Positions 1-13,640 of a DNA stretch of 64,000 bases are shown here, piece after piece. Within the stretch, counting starts at the first letter, position 1; each line of letters begins with the position of its first letter. Under the pieces are notes generated by a model. The model was not told the origin of the DNA. It saw only the letters and a list, made by a program, of their open reading frames with translations, and ran no database searches. Origin of the DNA: Escallonia rubra (Eukaryota; Streptophyta; Magnoliopsida; Escalloniales; Escalloniaceae); assembly GCA_033065855.1 (NCBI GenBank), contig JAVXUO010001562.1, positions 496,001 to 560,000 of the forward strand, written 5' to 3'. The position numbers were made by a program, and so were the translations under genes.

Positions 1-1169
1 ATCATCTTCTTGTTCATATACCAGTTCTACTTATAAAAGTGATAATTTCATTAATGGAATGAATAGGTTCATTTGCAAATTGATTACGTATTTCTATCAT
101 AATATTGTTTTCCAGTCGATATTCACCCACTTGGCCCTTGTTTGAGAAAGAACATGTATAATGGTAAGATTTAACTTCGATATTTATTGCAAACCAATTT
201 ATATATCTCTATATCTCTTTATCCTAATGCGGAAAATTACTCTTATCCTTGGGAGTGCGGGGAGTGGTGACCCTTTACTCTTATCCCATACAGAGAGCCA
301 GTGGCTCCATATGGGGATTACATGGTTGTTGAGGGGCTGTTAAAGTTGTGTTTTTACATCGCTTTTATCCACAGAATCTCCGGAGGTGATCCAAAACGAG
401 GCCGCCTGCTTAAGTGATTGAGTTAGTGTTTCGTGCTAGAAGCAAACTCATTTGTATTACAAAGTATAGTCCCTAACACCTAGTCTTAGTAGCTACTAAG
501 GCAAGGCTTTTCTTAGTGAAAGCCTAAATAAGAGCCCTTTAAGGCCTCTATATAATGTGGTATATGGATACATATACCTACAAGCCTAAGTCAAGGCCTT
601 TTTCCTATTCATAAATAAGGAATAAAGGCCTGGCCCCTGTATTCTTTGTCGGGGCGGGGGGGTGCGTGGGATGGGTTCTTATGGTTTTGGTGTACTTTCT
701 CGCTTGTTGATAGAGTCTTTTTTACTCTAATGTCCTGTGCACGTGCTATTTTTAAGGTCATTACCTTGTATCATCTCTCTGTAAGTTAGTGAACTCAGAA
801 ATACTGATCTTGGCTTGTGGGTTAGATTTGTGTTGCAATCCAAGAAACAGAGCAGTCCTCTTTTTTGCCGATGTGAGCGTGCATTTTCTGTGAGAGTTCT
901 GTTGTTTATTCGATGCAATTACCATCACTGAATCTTGTTGCGTGCACAGTTCGTAATTTTATCTGAAATGAAGTTTTCCTAACATCTATGTCTTTTTAAA
1001 TATCATATCTAGAGAGGTAAGAAGCATTTTGTTTATTATGATTTCTTACTCCTTATTCTTTGTAGCATTTAAGTAAATGTGTTTACTTGACTGCATTATA
1101 ACTCACATGTATTTTCTTGCATCTGATTTTGCCATACTGAATTGTCTTATGCTTATATGGGCTTTGCAG
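1..1169 (+). other. Probable intron 1 of the phosphatidylinositol synthase gene
   Basis: No recognisable coding exon was found here. The stretch is AT-rich with T-rich runs and ends in a good acceptor (TTTGCAG) directly before exon 2 of the downstream gene. The missing N-terminal piece of about 22 residues, which should contain the conserved VYLYIPNI-type segment, was not found in it, so exon 1 is inferred to lie left of the window. Confidence 0.6.
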
Positions 1170-4100
1170 GATACATAAGAATTCTGTTGAATTGTGTTGC
1201 CTTTGCCATATGCTTTTCTGAAAAGAAGCTTTTTTCACTACTGTATTTCATCAGGTGAGAGCCATGTTTAGTGCTTATTTCAGTCGTCGTCTTTTCTTAA
1301 CTTATTTCAAAGTGCTAATTGTGAGGGATCTTGATTGATTGAATGTTCGAGTTCAGCTTTGTATGTGATGCTTTGGATGGTTGGTTCGCCCGGAAATTCA
1401 ACCAAGGTACGAGATTATCTATATTGGCCGTGATGAAGTTTATGTCACATTGGTACTTAATTCTAGTTAAGGATTTAAGTTTATGTCACATTGGTACTTA
1501 ATTCTAGTTAAGGATTTAACAAAGGTAGTACAATCCCCTGGGACGGTTATTAAAAGCTTGTTAGGAACTAAATTGGTGGGACTGTGGGATACTCAGTTAT
1601 GGATTTTGTACGTATAAAAGTGGGTTTGGAATTGGCTTGGTTCAGAATCTGATAGCTTGGTGGTAGTTTCTTGATACCTATGAACTCAGTGCTTTTGAGT
1701 GTTGAGTAAAAGCAAAAGGGTACTAGAAAGAGGATGTTTTGTACTCTGCCTTAAACTTAGGGATGATCAGATGATGTCTTGTGGCACAATTGACCATAAA
1801 ATAAAATAGGACTTTGACAGAGGAGAGTTCGACTCAGAAGTATAGAAAACAAAACTTACTGGTTTAATCAGCACAAATTATGACAAGTTACCTAAAGTTA
1901 GTTGGTTAGGGTTTTGGCTCTGTGCCAAGAAAGTTTCAACATATGCAGAGCATCGATGGTTAGGCATTAAGGGTCCGTGCGATGTCTGCCTTTTCAGGTC
2001 AAATGTTTAATGCTATGAAGAGTGTTTGCAAAATTCTCTTTTTCCTTGGTGGGATTAGTACTTGTTAAAGTTGTGTACACTAAGGAGATTTTGGTTTGCA
2101 ATTTATTACCTTTTGCTGTTTCAGTTTCAACCTTTGGAGCTGTTCTGGACATGGTGACAGATCGGTGCTTCTTCCACAGAACTCCCATTCTCTTCATTTC
2201 TTTTTGCTTTTGCTTATCTTTGCAGTCTTCTCTAAATGTGGTTCTTAATTTTCCCTTGTTCCTACTTGATGGATGTCTTGACTGATTCATGTTGTCTCGC
2301 AGGATTAGTACTGCTTGTCTACTTGTAATTCTCTCCCAAGTCTATAGGTAAACTTTGTTTGAACCAATATGTGTAGTGCTTGGCTCTTGCTCTACATTTT
2401 AGTGCCTGCTCGATTTTACTAAATAATCTTTTCAGGCCTGGCTTGGTTTTCTTGTCATTGCTTGCTTTAGATATTGCCAGCCATTGGTTGCAAATGTACA
2501 GGTACTTGATCTTTCATTTGGAAGTTAAATTAAATATCTGAGTATTGAATGAGCGGAAGTGATTTGTTAGGATGCTTGATTTCTTCTCTATATGCACCAT
2601 TTTTTTGATGCAGTACTTTCTTGGTTGGCAAAGCCAGTCATAAAGATGTCAAAGACAGTACTAACTGGCTATTCAAGGCATACTATGGAAACATGATGTT
2701 TATGGGTTATTGTTGCGTAGCTTGTGAGGTGAATGTTTTATGGAATTGGTTTCTACTAGTAACCTATTCTGATGCTAATATCACTTTTCGCTTGAATCGG
2801 GTTCTTGATTCAGGCTCTTTACAGAACTTTATTTCTTCTTGCAAAGAACCACACGGAAAATATGAAAGATGTAAGTCTTCAATTTTTTAATGGCGTTGAA
2901 ATACCTTAATTTACCATCGTGGAAATTCCCAAAGATCATTGTGGTTCACTCATCTAAATGTCCTCCTTAGGTTTTGATGGATGCTGCAAGAAAAAGCTTG
3001 CTACAATGTGTGCTGCTTGCTTTACTTCTGTTTGGATGGGCAATAAAGCAATCAGTCAATGTTATACAGGTAACAAGTGTTTTCCTTGGTACAATTTCCA
3101 CAAACTCGATGTGTATCTGAATACCTTCGATTATGAGGACTTCATTTCGGCGTTTTGAAGCAATATAGGGTGCCACGGAAGATAATATATGAATCTCATT
3201 TAATTTGTCAGTAAAAGGGGAACATAAAGGTGCCCCAATACTGCCAGTAATTATCACATTTACTACATGGTTGGTTATGTCTTGCATGGACAAGAATATA
3301 CATTTTGATGGCATGAGGCAACTGCGTAATTTTAATCGGTTTTCTATTATTGGATATAATGATTCCTCTAAACTGTTGGAAGTTAGAACCAGTTGGCTTG
3401 GGGCAGGCCATGCGAGTCATACTCCAATGTGCGGTCATGGCCAAGATTTTGGTGTGCTATTGTTCTAGGGAGTTGCATTATCGGTATCTGGTGATATGCA
3501 ACTTTAAGCTCGTAAGAGGCTCTTTAAAAATCATTGGCAATTTCTGAATAAGAACTGGAGAAGGGAACAATCAGAAAAGAAGTAAAAACTTTGTCTATTA
3601 CTAGAAAGATATCTTGCGAACTTGTTCCTACACTTTTGCATACTGGAACGTATAAAACATCCAATATTGGTATACTAAAACATAAATCAATGCCCTATGC
3701 TATCATACAGCATTCAACTAACTTGCATTCTTGTCGAAAGGGTATGTTTTGGGGAAAAAAAATGTTCAGATTTTATAAAGGGGGAAAAGACATTATTTTA
3801 ATATCGAATTTTAAGATTATCTTGTGTTGTAGTACATATTTTGATTACCTTATGTAATTAACAATTAAAAGGTTACTGTTAGTGGTTAGAATGTAATGTA
3901 TGTTTTGAAGGTTACGCAGTTAGTGGTTTGCCGTTAGCATATGAAGAACGTTTATAAAGTAGCAAGTAGAATATTTTTTTCCTTGCTTTGACAGCTGGAA
4001 TCCAACCACGCGAGATCTTAGAGCTGAGGTTGTCCCAATTAGTTCTGAAGAATTATTGTGTGTCCTTTTCTTTCCTCATTATTTGGACATTGTGAACCTA

Positions 4101-7100
4101 TCGAAATGCAGGATCTATAGCCGTTGGTACTGGGCAGCTGCATATGCACTAGAGTTATTCTTCGTTCACTTCTTCTTCTTTCCTAGCATGCCATCTTTTG
4201 GTACCTGTAAAGATAAAGGCTTTCCATGCAACAGCTTCATAACGGGCGTAAGGCCCGTTATTTCCTCTTTTCTTCACCTTATGCCAATATCTTGGGATTT
4301 CAGGGATATATCGTCGACTCTCGGTGATTCTCGGCGATAGGGGTGTCTGTTTCGGGTCAGCAAGGGCCGAAACCTGACAGATAAGCCGATTTTTGGACGT
4401 TGCGGCTGATACTTTGAGCCATGGTCGGAGCTTTAATTCCATTTGAGTGAGGACGAATCGCTGTAAGTGCATGGAGTCACTTGTAAAGCTTGTGCATCAG
4501 GGTAATTTAGTTTCAAGGTGTCGGGGTTGCTTTTTCTTTGATAAGTAAACATATATTCCAAATCACCAAGGGGACATAGCCAAACCCACCAGAAAATGCA
4601 AAGGGGAGTAACATTGCAAAGTACAGTCTTCCTTCTCTTCCTTTTGTGAGGGGACCAGCTCCGTAACAAAGCCAAAAAGAGAAAAGACGGAGTCCCAAAA
4701 CAGCTTTGCCACCTTGCAATTCAATAGAAGATAATCAATGCTTTCCCAATCTGATTCAAACAAAAAGCACCAATCTAGATAAATCCTTTGCCTCTTCCAC
4801 AGGTGGTCCCCAGTAAGCGCTTCATGTGAGCGTTGCTTCCCAAGAAAAGGAACTCACCTTAAGAGGGGCCGTGGTACTCCAAACTGCCCTCCAGGGGAAG
4901 GGAGTACCTTCTATAGATGCAAAAAATCCATAAAAAGAATTCACCGTGAATTTACCTGAAGAACTACCAGCCCAAACCACCTTGTCCCCCAACCTTGGAT
5001 CATGCTTAACAGAGTAAGATGTTTGAAGCTTAGTTGCAGGAAACTCCTAATATGGTGACGTTTCTCTCTCGGAAACTCGCTTTTGCGATCCCAAGTTAGG
5101 AGCTCTATGGGATCTCGTCCCAAACTAATATGGGAACTCGATCCCATTAGCTGGATAGAGATGCATGGAACAAGTGAGAGAATACCTGAAAATCAGGCCC
5201 TTTTCAACTCAATTTCTTATTTCTCTCTTCCTTCAAATTCTTAAAGTCTCCTTGTTTGTTGTTGCTGGCTATGTAAACTATACTAAACAAATGATAATAC
5301 TCTTTACGCATTTATTTATTCAAGCCGCTCCCAACCTCAGATTCTTCTTGGTGCTTACGCTCCCCCGCCCCCGTTCCCGCTCCCGCACCCGTCCCCGCTC
5401 CCGCTTTGTGCAACTAAGGTTTGAAGAGATCAGCCACCATTTTATCTCCCGGTCCTGGAAATCTTGTCAAACACGGTTTCATTCTTGGACAAGAATCTCC
5501 ACAATCACTCACCGAGCAACGCAGCGTTAATGATTCTCAACTTTTTATCCCTAAACACCAAGTTGTATTGGTGAGCAAACCTGTTCCACTTCACCAAATG
5601 ATACTTCTTCCCTGCACCTTCTCATTGCCATAAGAACTCACATTCTAATCTTTCCAGCCTCTTGACAACATCATCAGAAATAGGAAACAGTGACATAAAA
5701 TAAGTTGGTAGACTTGAGAGGGTGCTTTTTATCAAGGTAAGCCTATCATCTTTAGAAAGGTACTGTCTTTTCACCCTGCGTATCTTCACTGACATCATTC
5801 AATGACAGACTCTGACAGGTTGTACTTTTATAAGAGTCCAAAGGAAGACCCAAATAAGAACAAGGAAGACCCGCAAACCCACAACCGAAGGCCATCCAAA
5901 AGAATCACATCTGGCACTTCCCCTCCCTGACTGGGATTAATTCACTTTTGGCAACGTTGATGCGAAGCCCTAAGTAAGCCTGAAAAAACAGAAGATCAAG
6001 GTGTCATCAGCAAATAATCATCGAGAAACAACATTCACACCCACTCTCAAGTGCCTTATTTCGAAATCCTTCATAAAGCCTCCGAATACAGCCTGGTCCA
6101 TTATCCTACTAAAGGCCTCCATAAAAATAAGAAAAAGAAATGGAGAGAGCAAATTCCTTTACCTCAAGCCCCCTTGAAGAGCAATCGCAATTAAAAGCTA
6201 TTCATAAAAGTCGACAATACTCAACCTCATCTGAGAATTAAGTGTCGGTGATATTGACCTTTCCAATATCATTCCTGCTCTTATAAGCATTGGCCATTTT
6301 GTGGAAAAAAGGGGTTGTCGCCCTTTTTGACCCAAAGTACTCTTAGATTTTTGCCTCCAGCTAACTTCTTCAGCCACAAATAACCTACCTAACTCAATCT
6401 TCAATTCTGCGCTTTCATGCAAATTGTCATGCTCCAAACCCCACTCCCCTTCCGGCACAACTAGGTTATGGATCTCCTCGAGAGCGAAGTTCTACTTTCC
6501 CTAAGATCTCTCTATCCAGTTGCGTAATTCTTCTTTTAAAAGTTTTAATTTTTTCGCGAGACGATAACTTGGGCTACCAGCATCCAAAAAAACTCTCTCA
6601 TTTCTGCTCAACCAACTCCCAAAACCCCGACTCCAGCAGCCACACATTTTCAAAGCTTATAGGAGACTTACCTTTCCTTAGGCCCTCACTATCCAATAAA
6701 AGAGGTACATGGTCAGAACTAACAGTCTAACACGAAGAAGACAAGACTGCGTAGACCTTTCAAACTTTTCCTCCCAATGTGGTTGCTTTGACTTGGCTTC
6801 ATCTTGCAGTTTCTTTTTGATTGATGAATTTATTGAAAAATGTATGTGTCCCATAGTTATACCTTGCAGTTAAGGTTATAAGTCTTGTGGGCAACACTAT
6901 GGTAGGTAGTGTTCCAGGCTTGGTGTGTCTGGTCCATGCAGTTAAGTTGTCGGTCTGCTTGATTAAGTAGGTCACTAGGTAGGATTCGTATTCAGAAGTT
7001 GTTGTATCCCATGTCAGAAAAGTGAAGCCATGTAAGTCAGAATAGAAGCCCCATGATCTCCCATTTATTATTGTGATCCTGCGTTAAATGCTTTAACTAC

Positions 7101-10100
7101 TAGCAATTGAACGGAAGACAAAAAGAGCACAGAGTTCATGGGGTCTTGCACATATGCTTTCAATCTTATCAGCCAACAGATCAAGAGTGTATAAACTTCA
7201 TTTAGTAGAAGTACTTTTGCTTCATTGGGCTCTAATAGTTGTACCTTACGAGTTCGCTTGGTTTTTTTAAGTGGTCATTTTTTTATTATAGGGTGCGCAA
7301 GTTTCCGGTATTGTACAGGATGATAAATAGTGGGTGGAAAGATCTTTCCGGAGGAGGAGGTGGTAGAGGCATTGGTTGCCTGTTGCAGTTTAAGATCCAG
7401 GTTGAGATGGTTTTAAAATAGCTTTTTTTTTGTTTTTTCTCAACATGTCAACCCAAGATGCATTTTCCTCTTCAAGGCAAGTGGCTAAGGAGGTGATGGC
7501 AGTTTTACATGATTTTGTTGGACTTGGAAGTCTTGACCGGGCTCTCAATGCTTCTTTTATTACCATGACTTGAGACCACTACATATTGCTAGTTTCTCGC
7601 GGACAAGTCTTGATTGAAACCTAATTTGAGGCAATATGGAATGTTGCGAGAAGCAAAGGTGGATTATGTGGCAATATCAGCAGACACTTTCTATGTAAAG
7701 GAGGCTCTTGTACAATTACTTGGGACTTCCTCGGTTTGTTGAAGCACTTTGGTCTTCTTCCCTTTTCCTATTAGGTTTCTGAAGACAATTTTATATATCA
7801 CTTGGCGAATTGCGGAAGGGTTTGATTGTGTTCAATCAGGCGCTTCTTGGAAGATGGTTGTGGAGGTTTCTGAAGGAGGAAAATCTTTTTTGGAGAAGAG
7901 TGGTGGATTGAGATTTAGCAAGGATTGTCTTGGATGGTTTTCTCGGCCCTTAAAATACTAGTTGCACAAAGAGTGGGTGGGAGGAGGAGCAGGTTCAAGG
8001 TTCTGGAGGGAGGAATGTTTCTAATACAGTGGTTTTTGACCGGAGCGGCTGCTAGATTCAGGACCGAGGTTCCAGGGTGGGAACGTTGGAGAATCTTATT
8101 ACTAGGCTTTAAACTGCTTTCTAGTGCAATGGGTGGCAGAAGTTTGTGAAGAGTATCTTATTTTTTGGCGGGTAATGGGAACCAGTTGAGCTGTTGGTTT
8201 GATTATGGTTTCAGTGTTTGCTCTCTGGAGTTATAAGATATTGGCGATTAATAGGGAGGTTACTGTTTCAATGGGAACAGTGTTTGGAATCTGCAACTTA
8301 GGAGGGACTTTCATCATTGGTAACCTGAACATTGCTAGATGTTCTAGTTGATATAGATTAGTTTGCTCAGTCTGAAATTGTGGTTTAGTAGAGAGTCCTA
8401 GTTTGAACTATGAGTAGAGGCACTGGGAAAGAAAGATGGGGGAAGAATCCTTCAGGTACCAAAGCACACGAAGCACAATTTGTAGGAGTCAATCACTAAC
8501 ATGCTTGGGAAGTGTCGAGAAGTATTAGCCCGTAGCTTGTTGTGTCGTGATCCAAATCCAACACGGCACCTGGTGCTTCATATGTTCTGATCGTTCTATT
8601 TGCTCTATTTTGTTTTCTGCATTTTGATGCCGAGTTCATTTCTATAAAAAAAGGAGGTTAAGAACACACTAATAGTTGGGCAGTTCCAAAAAAGAATTGG
8701 ATGTCAGTAACTTTTCTAGCCTTTTCGGAAAATTACCAAAGGCTTCTCAGAGAGGCATTTGATAGGACTAAGTGGTGCTGCCTGCTTCCTGAGGAAAAAT
8801 TACTTGTACTTAGGGGGTCTAAAGATTGGAATCTAAGTTTTATGTGAAGTAGCCAAGAGAATTATTTGAAGATCCCAAATCCATTTATCCCTAGGGTTTC
8901 TGGTGGATCACACGCCTATTTTTACTAGTAGTGGAATACAGGCTAGGAAATGTTGGTAGTTAGTTTTTTTAAATGAACATCAACATAGGTTATTCAGTTA
9001 TTTCACTTGCCTGTCCCCAGACAACCAAATGCAAACCCATGCTAAAAGTACTTATTTTTTAGTCAAAGCATTAGACGAGGCGAATTCATGTACACAAACA
9101 GTATACCAAATCAATTACATATGCAACCCAAAAAACTATCCACAATATCAAGAAAGTCCTCCTTGGGATTAACATTTTCCTCAGCCAGAACGCTAACAGA
9201 AAAAGAGCCTTTATGTTTTCTATAGAACTCTTAAGCCATTCATAGGGGCAGCTATTCCTTTCCTTCCATAAACACCAAAAAAACACCAAGGAGGAAGCAA
9301 ACCAAAGCCTTAAGAAATCAACAACAGGTCCTGGCATTACCCGTGCAACCCCAATGGAGCAAACACCAATCCCACACGAACCTAACTATTGGGCAATGTA
9401 AGAGAAGATGATCACCCGATTTACCAGTTTCCTTGCACATGAAACACCAGTTCACATAAATCCTTCTCAAGTGATCCCCCGTTAACACTGGATTTTAAGC
9501 AACCTCCCAAAGAACAAAACACGCCATAAGAGGGGTGACAAACCCCAAATTTCTTTCCATTGAAAAGAAGAGTTTCCTCGAGAGGAAAGTACAAGTAGTA
9601 AGAATGAATCGAGAAAAGACCCCTGCTGCCCTACTTCTATACCACCTGGTCTACATTTCGAGAGACCTCAAGGAAAAAATGACCGATCCAGCTCCCAGTC
9701 GTTGAAGTTTCTTCTAAAAAGCGGATACCATACAAAGCCATCGTGTGGAATCATGCCCGCCACACAAGCCTCTTTATTCGCTGCAATAGACAACAGAGCA
9801 GGGACAAATTTTCACAGGTCTATATCACCACACCATGAATCATGCCAAAACCGAAACCAACCATCATCCCCGAGGGAAAAACGAACATGCTCTTTAAAAC
9901 TTTTCCACCCCTTGCTAATACCAACCCATAAGCTCAAACCATGAGATCTTCGAACGACATTTGGAGCATCCAAACCTGTCCGAGACTTCCCCACCACAGC
10001 ATTCTCCAGAAAGAAATTATTTCCTGCGTGTATCTCCATTACCATTTCACCAAAAGTGCCGTATTGAAGGTAACCAAGTTTTTTACCCTAAACTCCTACT

Positions 10101-11909
10101 ACGAATCGACAAGCAGACCTCCTCCCATTTAACCAAGTGATATTTCTTTTCCTCTAAAGTTCCCTCCCATAAGAAGTCTCGCTCTAGATTTCCAATTGCA
10201 AACACTGACCGGAATCACCAGCAAAATCATGTATGACCGGAGGCTGGAAAGGGTGCTCTTAAAAAGAGTATGACGGCCACCTTTGGAAATATACCGTGTC
10301 TTTCAAGCTGCCGATCCCTTCTCAATGCCCTTCTCCACCGAGCTCCAACAAGCCTTACCTTTAAAAGGCAAACCCAAAGGAAGGCCTAAGTCTATGAAGC
10401 ACAGACTCCGTGTGGGTGTGGATACGTGGATAGGGCATTTTTGAAAATTACAGGATACGGGTGCTGCGGGGATATGACAATTGTTGCATATGTTTCTGTA
10501 ACTATGTATACCTAGTATTAAATTAAACAAGAACAGGGATCTTTTGAATATTAAGAAAGCGCATAAAATGATATAAAGTGCAAATTTAATTATTCTACCA
10601 AACCGCCAAATCCATCGTAACCACTAACCACTACCAAATACATCATAACAGAAGTAGAATCGAATTTTCAAAAGTAGCAAAGTTCCAAAGGGGTGTAGTG
10701 ATGTGATTGGCGGAGGTGGAGGGTTTTGGCTGTCATTCGTAGCTCCAAGTCCCACTGAAATTATAAACAAAAGAAAAGAAGAGAGCTACTCTCAATATGG
10801 AAGATAGAACTACCCCAAGACCCCAATCGGAAAAATTGGTCGACAACCACAAATAGCCTACAACATGGTACTAAGGTAAGAACCATGGGAGAAGGTAGAG
10901 CTTGTCTGAAAGAAAATTAGAAAATAGCAAGCGAGAGAGAGAGAAGCTCACCTGCCAGTGGTCTCTGATCATTGCCGGACGTCATCGGTGGTTGGCAGTC
11001 GTTGCTGGTGGTCGCGGTCATTGCCTTCTCCGCTGCTGTGCTATCTCTCTCTCCTCTCTTGATTCAAGACTTCCAAGTCCTAGATCTAAATTTCGTTAGT
11101 TTTTAGGTAAGTTTATGTTATATAACTGATGTTTTGACCCCAAAGATTCTTCTGAAAATTGTGTTATCACCTCACGCATCCGATATGCACCCATGCCATG
11201 TCCTAGCCGTATCCAAAACGCACCTAATATTCAGAAAATTTTAAAAATAATTCACAATTACAGGACACGCACCCAGTGCACACACAAGCCTAACCGGACC
11301 CCCACAAGTACCCGACGCGTATCCGATGCTGGTGATTCATCCAATATGCACACCCGTGCTTCATAGGACCAAGTCAAGAGATGGCAAAGGACTGAAAATT
11401 GGCTGACATGCCCAACGTAAGAAATATAGTAGCAGCAAATATAACAAGATTGAGACAAATCAGTGTCAAAGAAAAAACGGTATTATATGCGAACAAGAAC
11501 TATCCTCCCAATCGGAGCATCCTACCCTGCCATAAAAGCCCCTAAAGAAACCTCACATCACCGCAGGGTCGAGCAAAGCCTCCAAGAGACATGCTAAAAG
11601 TATTGTAGGTAGCTTTTGCTATTTGGAAAAGTGTGCAGATCAAGCAAGAGGACAGCAGTAGTTTTTCCTTATTGCTGTGTAGATGATTTCCTTTTATAAG
11701 CCTTCTTTTATATGCTTACAGTTGCTTTGATGACGGAATCACTAGGGAATGAGTTTTATGAAGATCATATTTTCATGTGCTTGTTCACTCTACAAATTTA
11801 TTGATCACTGAGCTAATTGCGACTCAGAGTTTGTTCTTTTGGGTCTCAGATGAAGACAGCTGCAGACTTATGTGTGCTTTACGACACCAACAGAAAGCAG
11901 AAGCCCTAG
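1170..11909 (+). CDS. PIS: Phosphatidylinositol synthase (CDP-diacylglycerol-inositol 3-phosphatidyltransferase), 5' partial, exons 2-10
   Basis: This membrane enzyme transfers the phosphatidyl group of CDP-diacylglycerol to myo-inositol, normally at the ER or Golgi. Exons read at 1170-1254, 1357-1406, 2125-2164, 2303-2347, 2436-2501, 2614-2728, 2814-2870, 2971-3069 and 11850-11909, all with GT/AG borders and compatible phase. They encode about 205 residues. Exons 3-4 carry the CDP-alcohol phosphotransferase signature DGxxAR(x8)GxxxDxxxD, split as [13 protein letters not shown] and [14 protein letters not shown]. Exon 7 gives the plant-typical [20 protein letters not shown], exon 9 the hydrophobic [13 protein letters not shown], and exon 10 [13 protein letters not shown] to a TAG stop. 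Arabidopsis PIS proteins are about 227 residues, so only about 22 N-terminal residues are missing. No in-frame stop was seen. The odd feature is the last intron, about 8.8 kb and full of LINE debris, while the other introns are short. Family assignment is very secure; whether the long intron is spliced out well is inferred. Confidence 0.93.
1437..1518. repeat. Two-copy 41-bp tandem repeat in a PIS intron
   Basis: The unit beginning AGTTTATGTCACATTGG occurs twice head to tail at 1437 and 1478 with no visible difference. It lies in the intron between exons 3 and 4 and is a simple recent tandem duplication. Confidence 0.9.
4520..6780 (-). mobile_element. Degraded L1-type LINE fragment (reverse transcriptase to zf-RVT) in the last PIS intron
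   Basis: On the minus strand there are broken pieces of a plant LINE ORF2. Around 6350-6400 the text [19 protein letters not shown] matches the region before the RT domain (LL..[10 protein letters not shown]). Around 5970-6130 come RT-like pieces reading [16 protein letters not shown] and a FADDTLIF-type catalytic core in altered form. Around 4650-4760 the zf-RVT piece reads [20 protein letters not shown]. Many stops and frame changes make it dead. It lies inside the 8.8-kb PIS intron, opposite to the gene. The borders are approximate. Confidence 0.8.
7440..8420 (+). mobile_element. Degraded LINE fragment, sense orientation, in the last PIS intron
   Basis: Plus-strand remnants match the part of plant LINE ORF2 after the RT domain. 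At 7830-7905 the text [20 protein letters not shown], then WRRVV, matches the usual NxALLGKWLWRF motif. At about 8165-8210 [17 protein letters not shown] matches the GNG..xFWxD motif. Several stops break it. It is a separate insertion from the minus-strand fragments on both sides. Ends are uncertain. Confidence 0.7.
9060..10420 (-). mobile_element. Degraded LINE fragment (post-RT region and zf-RVT), last PIS intron
   Basis: Minus-strand text at 9812-10000 reads [19 protein letters not shown], then [19 protein letters not shown], the standard plant LINE segment (GxxLWxxIxxG...VGDGxxVRFWxDxW). Further on, 9086-9337 gives the C-terminal zf-RVT region ([17 protein letters not shown]). Stops interrupt the stretch between them. 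It is the third LINE fossil in the PIS intron and is independent of the 4.5-6.8 kb copy. Confidence 0.8.
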
Positions 11910-12810
11910 TGTGGCATTGGCAAAGCTTGATGCTATGTTCCTCACTGACATAAACGTCCCCAAAACATTGGTGAATCGAGTGCCCTGTTGTTTAAACGGA
12001 GCAGCATGCCAGTTGCTGCATACAAGTCTTCGTGTATGAATGTTGGCCATAGTTGTGTATTTTGGGCACCAAGTAACTCCTCGTAAGAGGAAATTCAAAG
12101 CTCTTTCCTCATTTCGATGGTTTTATGCAGGTCACTAAAGGTGTATTTGTCTCCTACCACTTTCAACCAAAGGAATATCAAATTTCACCTTTATCATTTG
12201 TTGTACTAAAATTTCAAAGTTAGAAGTACTGAAATTGAGCATTGATCACCATTATGGAAAGGTGCCATTTGGTAACTGGTCGCACCTACTTTTATTGACA
12301 CCCAGTCATTGCTGCCTGGCTTAAGCAGAGTAGGATTTGCTGCAATATTTGTGACATTTTTAGTGGTATTACTCAAAACCTCGTCCTGTGCTTGGGCGCT
12401 TGTACAATTTTGCCCACACTTGCAAAGTGTGTTTCATCATGCGAACAAAATATGGGGAAAAAGATTGAAATAGAATTGAAAGGAAACGAATAGGATAACC
12501 TAGAACAAAGTTTGATTTGGATTGCTGGTTCTAAAAAGAACTATTATTGACGAGCTACAGCAATTGCACCTATTAAAGCAACTAAAAGAATCCTTAGTGA
12601 GAATGGGATTCCAACCCAGCATCTTTTGGGTGACGCTGAACAGGACTCCCGATAGATAAAATAAAATCGGAAATTTCTTTTATAAACCACCAGTTTTAAA
12701 TGTCTCGAGCAAACTGAAAAGAACAAATAATTGACACATGAAAACTCAAATTCATGTATTTGTGTTGACGCACATGATTTCAAGTGTTTTTTATAAGGGA
12801 AAAAAATTTT
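11910..12810. other. PIS 3' flank and unassigned intergenic sequence
   Basis: Starts with the presumed 3' UTR after the TAG stop. AT-rich stretches follow, but no clear polyadenylation site can be picked. I see no other gene. Confidence 0.5.
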
Positions 12811-13028
12811 CTACTACCCCGGTAGGAGGAATCTTCATCCTACTTCCTATATATCGTCAATCAATCATCTCTAAATGTTTTTAGTGACTTTTATTTAGTG
12901 ACGTTAAAAAAGTGCTGCTAATAATTATTGCTGAAAGTGTTAAAAGAAAAGTCACTAGAAACATTTAGAGATTATAAATTGTCACTATATACGGGGTTGG
13001 AGGAAGATTCCTACAACCTGGGGTAGGA
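12811..13028. mobile_element. Short non-autonomous TIR element (MITE), family shared with 57928-58135
   Basis: About 218 bp that folds back on itself. The left end CTACCCCGGTAGGAGG mirrors the right end ACCTGGGGTAGG, and an inner pair TCTAAATGTTTTTAGTGAC and GTCACTAGAAACATTTAGA also pairs. Target-site duplication is unclear. A diverged relative with the same GTCACTAAATAAAAG core lies at 57928-58135. Confidence 0.7.
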
Positions 13029-13369
13029 ATCAAAGTTTGTTCTTTGATAACGTAAAGTGTAAGTTAGGTGGTTGTAGTTGAATCTTGTTAAGCATATTGG
13101 TTAACATAGTTTATAAGTCGAGCAAAACACTTGAGCAAGTATGATTAGCCTATAAAGTTTTTGACATGAAAAATACAGCTACAAACTTTTATAGCTTAAG
13201 TACAAGGATAAAACACTAAATGGTTGGGATATATGCTACACTAAGAGAGGATCAACCTTTCTAAACTTCACCAATCACTGCGACAGTTACCTCAAAGTTC
13301 CAGCTCCACCTCATTTTTACAGTGGCAACTGGTGGAGGGATACGGAGTTAAATGGTTGGGATATTTTTT

Positions 13370-13640
13370 TCTTTTGAACACAGAGAGATTTATTTATTAC
13401 TAAGCGTCATTTTGTTGAGCCACATATCGTGGGGTGGCTCTCCCACTAGCATCATAATTCAAGTGGGTATACAAAAAAATCGGCTCATAATACCATTCAA
13501 GATATCCCCTTTTGTTGATTTCCCGCCTGTTTTGCCATAATATCCACACAAAAATTTGTTTCCCTATACACTTGGGAAACCGTCACCTGCCAAGAGCGTC
13601 TAAAGAGCGCTCTGCAATCATGAAGAAGAGTGTCAGTTAA
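13370..13640 (-). mobile_element. LINE RNase H-domain fragment
   Basis: Minus-strand text near 13500-13635 reads HDCRALFRRSWQVTVSQVY, then RETNFCVDIMAKQAGNQQKG. This matches the C-terminal RNase H-like (RVT_3) domain of plant LINEs (xREaNxcADxlAk). It is followed by stops, so only a dead 3' end remains. Confidence 0.72.
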
